A DNA stretch of 64,000 nt from Oscillospiraceae bacterium (GTDB lineage: Bacteria > Bacillota > Clostridia > Oscillospirales > CAG-272). Positions 8,666 through 17,598 of this stretch are shown in pieces. The notes under the pieces are model-generated. The model was given only the letters and a program-made list of their open reading frames with translations. It had not been told where the DNA came from and did no database searches. The stretch's first letter is position 1. The number at the start of each line of letters is the position of its first letter. The translations under genes were made by a program, and so were the position numbers. The stretch lies in NCBI GenBank assembly GCA_015063905.1, contig SVTF01000006.1, forward strand, positions 19,676 through 83,675, read 5' to 3'.

Positions 8666-8791
8666 TTATGCTCCAACGATGGGGCCTTCCCACGAGATTG
8701 TATCCTCGCTAAAGGTAATAATATCGTTTTCAACAATCGTCACTATAATTTCGGGAGATACATATTCCTGTTTTACGATCTCATTGTTCAT
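8666..8791 (-). CDS. 41-aa conserved peptide, copy B (RiPP-precursor-like)
   Basis: A small ORF 21 nt after the stop of the 2122-aa protein gene, with a strong AGGAGG site 11 nt before its ATG. Same length as copy A (2423-2548) and identical from Pro13 to Ala41, while the first 12 residues differ at 6 positions. The motif EYVSPEIIV corresponds to EYIAPEIIV in copy A. The common C-terminus SEDTISWEGPIVGA contains Ser28, Ser33, Trp34 and Glu35. There is no Cys and no export signal. The gene sits between a giant exported protein and an HprK-like kinase, which makes Ser or Thr phosphorylation of the peptide a natural guess. Function unknown. Confidence 0.85.
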   Translation of the reverse strand: MNNEIVKQEYVSPEIIVTIVENDIITFSEDTISWEGPIVGA

Positions 8792-8812
8792 AATAAATAT
8801 AACCTCCTTTTA

Positions 8813-11800
8813 TTATTGTGCTGCTTCTGCGTCAACAAGTGCCTGAATGTCAGCGGCAGTCTTTGTAACGTCAACGGTGCTATCGCTCCACTTAGAAGCG
8901 TAAGTTACATCCGTATCCGTTCCAACAACAGTCTGAACCTCAGTCCAGTTGTCAACGATAGCGAAGTAAGCAAGATTGATGTAGTCATCCTCCAGCACAC
9001 CTGTTCTGCCTTCGCCGCCCTTAATACCGTTAGCAACCTTAAGACCTACGGACATTGTAGACATATCGGCATTGCTAAGATCATACCAAAGCTTATTGTT
9101 GCTTGTTCTTGTCAAGCTATCAAGCTCAACAACAACAGTTATCCACTTGCCTACCATATCATCGGTTATGGTTCTCACGTGACTTGCAATATCGAAGAAC
9201 CTGTCGGTATTGGGGTTACCTGCCGAAGTTTCGGTGGGTGCTGAGTACCAGTCGAGCTCGGAAGCACCGTCATAAAGACCAAGCTTCAACCTTCCAAGGT
9301 TCTTACTTCCTATGTACATCTTCATAACGATCATCTTTCCGGGGCCGCCCGAAATAGTATCGTCAGCAATATGCATCTTTGTGGTGTTGAAATTATTGTG
9401 CAATCTCAAAGAACCGGATTCCTTGAAGTATATGTGAGTATATCCGTTCTCACCGTCGCTTACAAGCGTATTGGTCGTGTTATAATGAGTTATCACCTGA
9501 CCGGGTGCGCTATAGTAGTTGATGCTTGCATCCATAACGGTAGTTTTGTAACCGGTGGTCTCATCATTGAAGTTGGTAGTGTAGATTATCTCTTCACCAC
9601 CGCCAACAACTGCCTTGACCTCTTCCCAGCTATCAACGATAGCGAGATATGCCACGTCAACTCTTGCGTCCGCTACAGCTTCCATTTCGTTTGAACGAAT
9701 AATGAATCTGATCTTTGTAGCCGAAGGATCAACGTAACCGGAAACATCAATTACATAAGTAACGAACTCTTCGGAAAGAATATCAGCGGTATTCATTCTG
9801 AACTCTCCACTGTTCCAAGCAATCTTCTTGCCCGTATCAGTCTCGAAGCCCATTCCAACCTTGATATTGTTTATGTTACGCATCTTAAGTACTATGTACT
9901 TGCCCATTCCGTCGATGCTGTCATCAACAGTGGTCTCGGTGTGAGTTCCGGCTGCTACGCTTCCGTTTGCCATAAAGAAGGATGCGCCCTGGTAGACGTT
10001 GACCTGCGTATAAACCATATCTTCTTCAGCAGAGATATAGCTCAGCGCATTCTTTTTACCCTCGAGAGAGTTAGATACGCTACAAGATCCGCCCAAGGAA
10101 GGCATATTAGCGGTTCCCCAGTTGTTTACGATCTGTCCGGGAGCGGAGAAGTAGTTAACGCCTGCGGGGCTAACGACCTCATATGTCTCACCGCAATTTG
10201 CATTTCTGCAAGTGTAGGTGTAAACTGTATCGCCGTTTCCGTTTGTTGTAATAACGGGAGCACTGAGTCTATGCTCGGCGCAGGAACCGTCCGCGTTACG
10301 ATATTCATCGTTATCAGCGTTACTCCAGTTAGCCGCGTACATAATCTGAGTATTATCCGTTCCAACAACCTTGGACACTTCTGTCCAGTCATCAACGATA
10401 GCGAAATATGCAAGGTCTACATAGTCGGTTTCCTTTGCACCTGCGCCGTTCTGTATCTTAAGACCAACGGATATGTTGGTGAGATCATCATTGGTGTAGT
10501 CATAGAACGTGTAGCTTCTCTGGTTGAGATTCCATGTTCCGTCCCCGTTCTGTGTGGGAGGATTAGCGCTATCAAAGTACGTATCCGTATAGGTCATCGT
10601 ACTAAGGTCAACAACGTAGATCACCCACTCGCCTATAGGCTGTACGGTAAGTCCTCTTACATGAGAGGCGCCGTCAAACAGAATGTCTGTGTGAGGACCG
10701 CCGAACGTATATCCGGTAACAACGCCATCGGTCTTAACCGTAGTGGTATAGAGAGGCATGGTATCGGCTCCGTCATAGAGACCTATCTTGAGCTGACCAA
10801 GACTTGTGCCGCCAAGACGAACCTTCATAACAGCGTATCTACCTGCGCCCTTGATGGGGTCATCAGCAACTGCCATAGTATTTGTGCTGCTCTGATTATG
10901 AAGTCTTACCGAGCCGCTCTTTGAGAAGTTGATTCTTGTATAAGCAAATCCGGCATCGACGTCATCTATAACAAGCGAAGGAGTCGAGTTATAATGCTGG
11001 ATTGCCTGACCGGGTGCGGAGTAGTAGTTGATACTATCGTCTATTACATGCGTTTCCTTTACTGTTCCGCATATATCACACTCTATACTATACTCAGTTG
11101 CTGTAGAAACAGTAACGTAAGTGTGGTCTCCCGTACATTCGCCGCCAACAATAGTTGTGGGAGTTCCGGATGCGAAATCAGTAAAGTAATTGACCTCTTC
11201 GGTCTCACCAACTACGTTGATTATTTCATCCCAATCGGAGCAGATAGCAAAGTATGCCACGTCAACGTAAGCACCCGCAGTGTTACCGCCCTTGGTCTGA
11301 ATAGATGCAGCTACCTTTTGTACAGTCTCGTCAACCTTAAAGGGAGCAGCGTTATACTTCGAAATGTCTATAACGTAAGTTATCCAAACATCTGTAGCAA
11401 TGTTTACTCTCGTCTTCATATTAGACTCGGCCTTAAGCGTTCCTGTTCCAAGACCTATACTCATCTGGTTTACGTTATGCAAACGAGCCTTCAATACGAT
11501 GTATCTGCCCATACCGCCGTTAATGGTATCCTCGGGCAAAGTGCTCTGGCTGGAAGGAACAGACGTGCCGTTGGTGAACTCAAACTGGCTTCCAACGTTG
11601 AGGTAAACTCTGGTAAACGTCTGCTTTTCGATAGCGTCGTAATCGTTAACACCGGTAACGCCATAACCAGCTCCATATCCCTGTCCCTCTGAGTTGTTAC
11701 CTGTCATAGGCTTATAGTAAGTTCCCCAGAAGTTGTGATACTGACCGGGTGCGGAGTAATAGTTTACGTCAGCGGAAACAGTTCTGCTGTCGGTAAGTCC

Positions 11801-14800
11801 GCAAACCTCATTGGAGCACTTATAGGTGTAGGTGTTGCCGTCCTTTGTAAGAACCATTCTATGCTCAATACAAGTACCGTCTGAATTACGGACCATATCG
11901 TTGCTTAAAGAATTCCAGGTTGTGAAAAGAACCTCTTCGCCTTCGCCTACAACGGATTCTATTGCGGTCCAGTCATCGCAGATAGCAAAGTATGCAACGT
12001 CCAGATACCAAGGCTTTTCGGGATCGGTAATGTAGGCGTTTTCATAGCCCGATGCGCTATTGTTGGTCTGCAACCACATTGTTGCGGAGGTGTTGCTTCC
12101 AACTGTATAATAATTCTTGCCACCCGCCTGTGAAAGATCTATAACGTACGTTGTCCACTCGGAGAAATCCGCTTGTCTGTACATTGTATCTGCAACAGCA
12201 TCGTTAGCAGCATTGGATCCGTTGACTACTCCAAGCGATATACGCTTGACCATGGGAGATCTGAGTCTGAGAACGGCATAACGTCCCGACTTAGCCACGG
12301 TGTTGGAATAAGGACTGCTTGTCGTCGTGTCTGCCTTAAGATACATAGAAGCGCCCGTATGTCCAAAGCCGTATCTTGCGTAGAATCCGTCGCCGTCATT
12401 CATAAGAATGGTATAACCATTGCTCTTAACAAACGCGGATTGCGTGTAGCTCGATGCAACCCACTTAGGCGTTGCGAGACCGGGAGCCGCATAGAAGTTG
12501 ACTTGACCTTCTGCTGTGCCGAGGGTAGGTGTTGTTACACTGTGAACCACGTCGCCGCAGGCTTCACACTTGTAGTTTACAGTATTGCCGCTTATAGAGA
12601 TCGCGTGGTTGTTAAGCACACAGTCAACGGCAGTCTTGTTCTTATCATGGTTGACAGTATCCCAGTTTGTATAGAGATAGGAAGTATCCTTGCCGATCAC
12701 GTCAATGATCTCTGCGCAAGTGTCAACAACCGCAAAGTACGCAATATCAACGTATTCGCCAAATCTAACGCCGCCGGCACCATCACCGTACATGAATCCG
12801 TATACCGCCTTGGTAACGCTGGTATCCTGGGACTTGTATGTATTGATAGAAAGCTTTGCGAGATCTATAACGTAGATCGTCCACGCATTCTTCTCGAGAA
12901 TGCTGTTTTCACGTCTTGCGACGTAGCTTCCGGGATTGGGGAGCGTACCGCCAGCATCCGCGGTACCCAGTCTCAATGACAAGCCTTGCTTGGCATTCGT
13001 TCTCATTTTAAGAATGAGGAATCTACCCGAACCGCCGTTAAGGGTAACGTGAGCAGTTCCGTCAATATGTCCTGCGCTGGTAAGCGGAATTGTTGCGCCA
13101 CCATTGTTAATATTTATTCTCTGGAAGAGAGTTCCGGTAGCTTCGTCGTAAGATACACCCTGAGAAGATCCCGACCAAGCGTGGTTCACTTTTACTGTGC
13201 CGGGAGCTGTGTAAAGGTTGATCTCCTCGGTAAACACCTTGTTCTCTGTGAGAGTTGCCGTTGTAGTAGCTCCGCACTCGATACAGGTCTTTGTAGGCGC
13301 ATCGTAGAAGTGAACGCCATCGGGGCATGTGGTGTTATCTCCGTCCGTTGTAAGATATGCATCGTAAGATCCGTTCTTCCAGTTTGTGCGGAGGAACGTT
13401 TCGTCGCCAACGATACTATATACCTCTTTCATGTCGTCACAGATAGCAAAGTATGCAATATCTGTGTAACCGGGGCGGTAATCGGGGCCGTTAACGTCGC
13501 CCGCTACGGCTCCGTTGGTAGGGACAGAGTTTACGCCTGAGAATGCCATTGTTGCGTCGATCATATCGATAGAAGCAAGATCCTTGCCGGCAAATGCCGC
13601 GTTGCCCATCTGAGCTACGTCGATAACGTAGATAGTCCAACCGTTGAAGACCTTCTGATTAGCGTAGATGTCACTATAATTCTCTCCGTTTCTCGAAGTC
13701 AGCGAGTTTGCTGTTGCTCCGGGTGCCGTAAATCCGAGATTGAAGATGTTGTGAAGATCTTTGTAAGTCCATTCGCCGTTAGAGCCAAGAGTTCCAACGT
13801 TAGCAGCTCCGGCTCTCATCTTGATAACTATGTAGTTACCCATGCCGCCGTTAAGCTTGTAGTCAGGAGTTTTGCTATGAGTCTGGGAGTTTCCTATGGT
13901 AGCCTGAGTTGCAGTACCGTTGGTGAACTCAAACTGACCGGACTGCCATGTGTAAATACGGCTATAGGTCGTTCCATCCTCATCGGTCTCATAAGACTGA
14001 ATGAAGTAGTCCTTATTCAAAGAGCTCGTTGTTCCGCTGGTTGCCCAGTAGTTGTTGAACTGACCGGGAGCGGAATAATAGTTAATCTCGTCGTGTACAA
14101 CACTGTTTACCTTGAATCCGCAGAACGTACATACAGGCTGAGAATACTCAGATCCGTATTCAACGGGCTCGTAGTGCATAAAGTGCTTACACGTTGCCTG
14201 GCTTACTGCGGGGCCGACGTTAGCGTTGGTCCAGTAGTAGTAGTTGTACATAGCGAGCGCAAGCTCGTATGTGTCAGCATCTGCCTTGAGAGCAGACAAG
14301 CAATTGAGTACGCTTGCTCCGGAAACGTCGATAGCCTTAACACCGTTAACGTTTACAACGAGGTCAGCAGAGTGATCCGTTGCAAAGCCGGTTGTGGATA
14401 TGTAGTTTCCGCCAACGTACCATCTGCCGTCCTCACCCTGCTTACCGGAGTGAGACTCGGTGGTTCCGTTCCAAACGTAAGAGAGACGAAGCTCAACGCT
14501 GTCCTCAAGCACGATCTCGATCTTGGGATCGGAGATGAGGCTTGCAAACTCGTCAACCACTGTAGCAGTAGGCTTGTTGTTTGCGGAAAGCTTAGAGTCC
14601 ATACCGATTATCGGGTTGGTGTCTCTCTTGTAGATACCGTCATTCACTACGACCGTGTTGATGAATGACATACCTTGTGACTTAAAGTACTCATTTGCGT
14701 ACTGTCCGTAGTTAAGAACCGCTTTAATAGCTCTTGCGTCTCTTTCGGTAGCACTACCGGAATTGAGCAGAAGCTCAGCGTAGCTTCTTACGGAGAAGGT

Positions 14801-15181
14801 TTTTGTGTCACACGCGTTAAGTCCGCCGGATGTCTTGGGAGTAACCTTAACGTCGTAACCCATTTCTGCCGCAGCAAGACGTACTCTCGCATAGTACATT
14901 CCTCTCGTCTCGTCATACACGAGGTCCACAGTTTCCGTGCGTTCCTCAGAGTATCCATCCATGACGACAACGTCTGCGGTTTTTACGTTCTCAGCGTTTT
15001 CGGGGGTAATCTCGTACCAGAAGAGCATGTTGATCTTACCGTCCGTGGTTACCTGAACACCCTTGAACGTAGCCGTGTCAGTAGCCAAAATGATAACAAC
15101 TGCCGCGATCGCGATCAGAGCCGCAAGCACGATAGCCGTGATTATCACTCTTGGCTTTTTGAAAATCGTTTTCGTGTTCAT
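8813..15181 (-). CDS. Giant exported modular protein 2 (7 SAPGQ modules)
   Basis: A 2122-aa paralogue of the 1638-aa protein. The ATG follows AAGGAG. Residues about 12-33 form a hydrophobic signal anchor. The N-terminal ~330 residues match those of protein 1 (AAAEMGYDVKVTP, FSVRSYAELLL, AIKAVLNYGQYA). Seven modules begin near residues 365, 655, 893, 1139, 1385, 1675 and 1886 with forms of INYYSAPGQ, run about 200 aa, and end with AYFAI[CV]D-W-E--VVG. Most are preceded by a C-x-x-[HC]...C-x(2,3)-C linker like a small zinc ribbon; module 7 has none. The protein stops soon after module 7 and lacks the C-terminal domain of protein 1. No catalytic motif, LPxTG, S-layer or dockerin signal is seen. 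A surface adhesin or glycan-binding scaffold is plausible but inferred. Confidence 0.75.
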   Translation of the reverse strand: MNTKTIFKKPRVIITAIVLAALIAIAAVVIILATDTATFKGVQVTTDGKINMLFWYEITPENAENVKTADVVVMDGYSEERTETVDLVYDETRGMYYARVRLAAAEMGYDVKVTPKTSGGLNACDTKTFSVRSYAELLLNSGSATERDARAIKAVLNYGQYANEYFKSQGMSFINTVVVNDGIYKRDTNPIIGMDSKLSANNKPTATVVDEFASLISDPKIEIVLEDSVELRLSYVWNGTTESHSGKQGEDGRWYVGGNYISTTGFATDHSADLVVNVNGVKAIDVSGASVLNCLSALKADADTYELALAMYNYYYWTNANVGPAVSQATCKHFMHYEPVEYGSEYSQPVCTFCGFKVNSVVHDEINYYSAPGQFNNYWATSGTTSSLNKDYFIQSYETDEDGTTYSRIYTWQSGQFEFTNGTATQATIGNSQTHSKTPDYKLNGGMGNYIVIKMRAGAANVGTLGSNGEWTYKDLHNIFNLGFTAPGATANSLTSRNGENYSDIYANQKVFNGWTIYVIDVAQMGNAAFAGKDLASIDMIDATMAFSGVNSVPTNGAVAGDVNGPDYRPGYTDIAYFAICDDMKEVYSIVGDETFLRTNWKNGSYDAYLTTDGDNTTCPDGVHFYDAPTKTCIECGATTTATLTENKVFTEEINLYTAPGTVKVNHAWSGSSQGVSYDEATGTLFQRININNGGATIPLTSAGHIDGTAHVTLNGGSGRFLILKMRTNAKQGLSLRLGTADAGGTLPNPGSYVARRENSILEKNAWTIYVIDLAKLSINTYKSQDTSVTKAVYGFMYGDGAGGVRFGEYVDIAYFAVVDTCAEIIDVIGKDTSYLYTNWDTVNHDKNKTAVDCVLNNHAISISGNTVNYKCEACGDVVHSVTTPTLGTAEGQVNFYAAPGLATPKWVASSYTQSAFVKSNGYTILMNDGDGFYARYGFGHTGASMYLKADTTTSSPYSNTVAKSGRYAVLRLRSPMVKRISLGVVNGSNAANDAVADTMYRQADFSEWTTYVIDLSQAGGKNYYTVGSNTSATMWLQTNNSASGYENAYITDPEKPWYLDVAYFAICDDWTAIESVVGEGEEVLFTTWNSLSNDMVRNSDGTCIEHRMVLTKDGNTYTYKCSNEVCGLTDSRTVSADVNYYSAPGQYHNFWGTYYKPMTGNNSEGQGYGAGYGVTGVNDYDAIEKQTFTRVYLNVGSQFEFTNGTSVPSSQSTLPEDTINGGMGRYIVLKARLHNVNQMSIGLGTGTLKAESNMKTRVNIATDVWITYVIDISKYNAAPFKVDETVQKVAASIQTKGGNTAGAYVDVAYFAICSDWDEIINVVGETEEVNYFTDFASGTPTTIVGGECTGDHTYVTVSTATEYSIECDICGTVKETHVIDDSINYYSAPGQAIQHYNSTPSLVIDDVDAGFAYTRINFSKSGSVRLHNQSSTNTMAVADDPIKGAGRYAVMKVRLGGTSLGQLKIGLYDGADTMPLYTTTVKTDGVVTGYTFGGPHTDILFDGASHVRGLTVQPIGEWVIYVVDLSTMTYTDTYFDSANPPTQNGDGTWNLNQRSYTFYDYTNDDLTNISVGLKIQNGAGAKETDYVDLAYFAIVDDWTEVSKVVGTDNTQIMYAANWSNADNDEYRNADGSCAEHRLSAPVITTNGNGDTVYTYTCRNANCGETYEVVSPAGVNYFSAPGQIVNNWGTANMPSLGGSCSVSNSLEGKKNALSYISAEEDMVYTQVNVYQGASFFMANGSVAAGTHTETTVDDSIDGMGKYIVLKMRNINNIKVGMGFETDTGKKIAWNSGEFRMNTADILSEEFVTYVIDVSGYVDPSATKIRFIIRSNEMEAVADARVDVAYLAIVDSWEEVKAVVGGGEEIIYTTNFNDETTGYKTTVMDASINYYSAPGQVITHYNTTNTLVSDGENGYTHIYFKESGSLRLHNNFNTTKMHIADDTISGGPGKMIVMKMYIGSKNLGRLKLGLYDGASELDWYSAPTETSAGNPNTDRFFDIASHVRTITDDMVGKWITVVVELDSLTRTSNNKLWYDLSNADMSTMSVGLKVANGIKGGEGRTGVLEDDYINLAYFAIVDNWTEVQTVVGTDTDVTYASKWSDSTVDVTKTAADIQALVDAEAAQ

Positions 15182-15292
15182 GATTTTCTCCTTGTAATAT
15201 TTTTATTGCGGGGGCAAATAAATACAAATAAAATTTCACCGTGTCTCTCGGTCGCATGGGACACCTCGAGATTTTATTTCTATAGTATATAT

Positions 15293-15321
15293 ATTATAGC
15301 ACCCACCCCCTCCTTTGTCAA
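15293..15321 (-). promoter_or_regulatory. Consensus promoter of giant protein 2 operon
   Basis: Minus strand TTGACA (15316-15321), 17-bp G-rich spacer ending TGC (extended -10), TATAAT (15293-15298): a near-perfect sigma-A promoter about 110 bp before the start codon. The rest of 15322-15525 is AT-rich with no gene seen. Confidence 0.85.
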
Positions 15322-15525
15322 GCATTTTTTGCAAGATAAACCGCCTTTTCGTTCGTCATTTTTAACGAATTATCGACCAAAATTTGTTAATTATCCACAA
15401 AAATCGTCGTTTATTATCACTTGCTTAACTTTTTTTGGGGCGCAAATCTCAAGCGGCAGTGCTGTAAACCCAAGAAAGCGGTGACACAAACGCCAAAAAA
15501 CGCCATCAAAGTTCTCAAATAACAT

Positions 15526-15551
15526 GGGCGGGAAGCAAAAGCCTCCCGCCC
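15526..15551 (-). terminator. GC-rich hairpin, possible end of the rsmF transcript
   Basis: GGGCGGGA (15526-15533) pairs with TCCCGCCC (15544-15551), and the inner GC/GC can extend the stem past one mismatch. Neither strand has a good U tract, so termination is uncertain. Confidence 0.4.
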
Positions 15552-15794
15552 TTTAAGCGTTAGCAAATTGTTTACTTTCAATAGCAAAAACCGCAGATCA
15601 GTAAGCGTGCATAGTTCGCGCGATCCCCTACACTTTAAGCGTCAGCAAATCGTCTACTCTCAATAGCAAATTCACAGATCAACAAACGAGTGCAGGCAGC
15701 GTGACACACCACCTTTCACACGTTAGTCAAATCACCGCGCTCAGCAGCTAAAATCGCAGATCAGCTAACACGCATAGACTGCGCGGCGCTTCAT
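15551..15794. repeat. Three imperfect ~80-bp tandem repeats
   Basis: Three units begin at 15551, 15633 and 15713 (periods 82 and 80). Units 1 and 2 share CTTTAAGCGT-AGCAAAT, TCAATAGCAAA and CAGATCA. Unit 3 is more diverged but keeps CTTT, GTTAG-CAAAT, CGCAGATCAG and GCATAGA. They fill the gap downstream of rsmF. No ORF is supported inside. Confidence 0.7.
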
Positions 15795-15799
15795 CAAAA

Positions 15800-17566
15800 T
15801 CATCCTATCCGCTTGTTTCGCAAGCCCTTCGGATAATGGTTTTTAAGCACTCCGTCCGAAAGTACAGTCACACCGGCTAAAGACTCAAGCTCACCCAAAG
15901 CAGTATCTTTGTCCGTTAAGTCCTCACCGTTTTTCATCTCTACGGCGGTGCAACCACTCGCATTTCCACCATCACACTCATAGCCGCCCGCCAAGCCGGC
16001 AACAGATTTGTTGGCACCAACAACACAACCGCTAACCTTTCCGCCGCCGCACGCACATCCGCCGATGATAACAGCCGCCCAGCCATTTTCTGAGCCCGTA
16101 GGCGCGCAATAAGTGTCAGCCGAGCAGTGTTGCGAAACCGTTTGCGTACAAAGCTCGCCCAAACCGGCGTCATTCAGATACTCGACGTCCGAAAGTCGCA
16201 GCTCCTCTCCATAGAGATATTCGCGTGCACGTGCGCAGGTATTGGATATCAAGAGTCTTCGCTTAAAATCCATTCCATACGCGGAAAACAGCTGATGATG
16301 CGGAACAAATCTCCCCTTTATCGCTTCTCCCACGCAAACGCCGGGTGCTACGACTCCAAAATCCAACAGCTCGATCGACGGAGCAAGCCAGAGCTTGCCA
16401 CCAAAAACTCGAAGCTCACCGCGAGGCATAGAATTCAGGTTTTCTTTCAAAAAAGCCTCGCCAAGCTCAAATAATTCAACACCTTGTTTATTTTGCGATG
16501 ATTTGTTTGTTTTTTCACCTTTGTTTGAGCGTTTTTTGCTTGTATTTTTGCTGATTTTTTCGTCATTTTCGTTCAAAATCGTTAGCCGCTTATCATAAAG
16601 GTCCGCTTCGTTTCTATCACAGTTACACTTGCGAAATAGCGCAATAAACTGCCCCTCACCGCGTGAAACGTGCGGATAAAAGCGTCTTGTTTTTGTCATA
16701 TCATGCTCACAGTTTTCAAGCGTAACACCATCAGACGTTATCATTTTGAGCCTCTCGGAAACGTCTATAAGCTCAAATTCGGGGTAATTATCAAGCAACC
16801 AAGCAACGTTTTCCTCGTTTTCCTCCGTGGCAAACGTACACGTGGAATAAAGGAGCATGCCTCCGCGTTTAACGCATCGAGCAACGTTTGCGAGTATTTC
16901 TCTCTGCCTTTCAGCACACATTTTCACGTTTTCAATGCTCCATTCAAGTATCGCCTGCTCATTTTTTCGAAACATTCCCTCTCCCGAGCAAGGCGCATCA
17001 CATAGCACAAGATCAAAATGCTCGGGGTATGCGCCGGATAACGTTGATGTGTCAACGTTTAAAATCACAGTGTTTTTACATCCTAAACGCTCGACGTTGC
17101 TCTGCAATATTCTGGCGCGTGAAGCATCGTATTCATTCGCGACAACGACGCCTTCGGTGCCAACAGCCGCAGATAGCTGCGTCGTTTTACCTCCAGGTGC
17201 CGCGCAGCTATCCAGCACCGTCATTCCCGCGGAAAGCTCCACGGCAAGCACAGTCGACATAGCGGAAGGATCCTGCATATATATAGCGCCTGAATGATGC
17301 TCCGCAAGGCTTCCCGGGTATTTTTCATTTGTATAATAAGCATTTTGAACACATTTCATCGCCGTTCGGCCAATTACCGCACCGCTTGCCTCAAAGGCAT
17401 CGGCAACACATGTCACATCATCGCCAACGCGGTCATCGCATCCAACCTTTATGCTATTTACGCGAAAAGCCTTGACAGCCTCGCCGTTTTCGATCTCATC
17501 AAAAAGCTTCTCGGCTTCATGTCCAAGAAGCCTTGTCATTCGTTCCTTAAATTTCTTAGGTAACAT
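15800..17566 (-). CDS. rsmF: 16S rRNA (cytosine-C5)-methyltransferase, RsmF/NSUN family
   Basis: A 588-aa protein of the NOL1/NOP2/Sun family, which methylates cytosine C5 in rRNA using S-adenosylmethionine. The SAM-binding motif is DSCAAPGGKTTQL; the two catalytic cysteines are in CDAPCSGEGMF and YSTCTF. A Lys/Ser/Asn-rich linker (about residues 335-365) leads to the C-terminal RsmF PUA-like region, which ends LKNHYPKGLRNKR as in the family. Odd point: about 60 residues rich in Gly and Cys are inserted shortly before that ending, making the protein longer than the usual 450-480 aa. The ATG follows TTGGAGAG. It lies 32 nt after the HAD phosphatase gene and is probably cotranscribed with it. 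Confidence 0.88.
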   Translation of the reverse strand: MLPKKFKERMTRLLGHEAEKLFDEIENGEAVKAFRVNSIKVGCDDRVGDDVTCVADAFEASGAVIGRTAMKCVQNAYYTNEKYPGSLAEHHSGAIYMQDPSAMSTVLAVELSAGMTVLDSCAAPGGKTTQLSAAVGTEGVVVANEYDASRARILQSNVERLGCKNTVILNVDTSTLSGAYPEHFDLVLCDAPCSGEGMFRKNEQAILEWSIENVKMCAERQREILANVARCVKRGGMLLYSTCTFATEENEENVAWLLDNYPEFELIDVSERLKMITSDGVTLENCEHDMTKTRRFYPHVSRGEGQFIALFRKCNCDRNEADLYDKRLTILNENDEKISKNTSKKRSNKGEKTNKSSQNKQGVELFELGEAFLKENLNSMPRGELRVFGGKLWLAPSIELLDFGVVAPGVCVGEAIKGRFVPHHQLFSAYGMDFKRRLLISNTCARAREYLYGEELRLSDVEYLNDAGLGELCTQTVSQHCSADTYCAPTGSENGWAAVIIGGCACGGGKVSGCVVGANKSVAGLAGGYECDGGNASGCTAVEMKNGEDLTDKDTALGELESLAGVTVLSDGVLKNHYPKGLRNKRIG

Positions 17567-17598
17567 CTACTCTCCAAATTAAACGTTGATTAGTCAAC

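Noticed and set aside
9941..14668. Long open frames on the plus strand (up to 327 codons) opposite the giant protein 2 gene
   Set aside because: They lie antisense to a repetitive gene with strong coding signs, have no ribosome sites, and repeat in step with the modules.
15551..15794. Tandem repeats considered as a CRISPR array
   Set aside because: The units are imperfect, about 80 bp long and contiguous, with no spacers and no cas genes.
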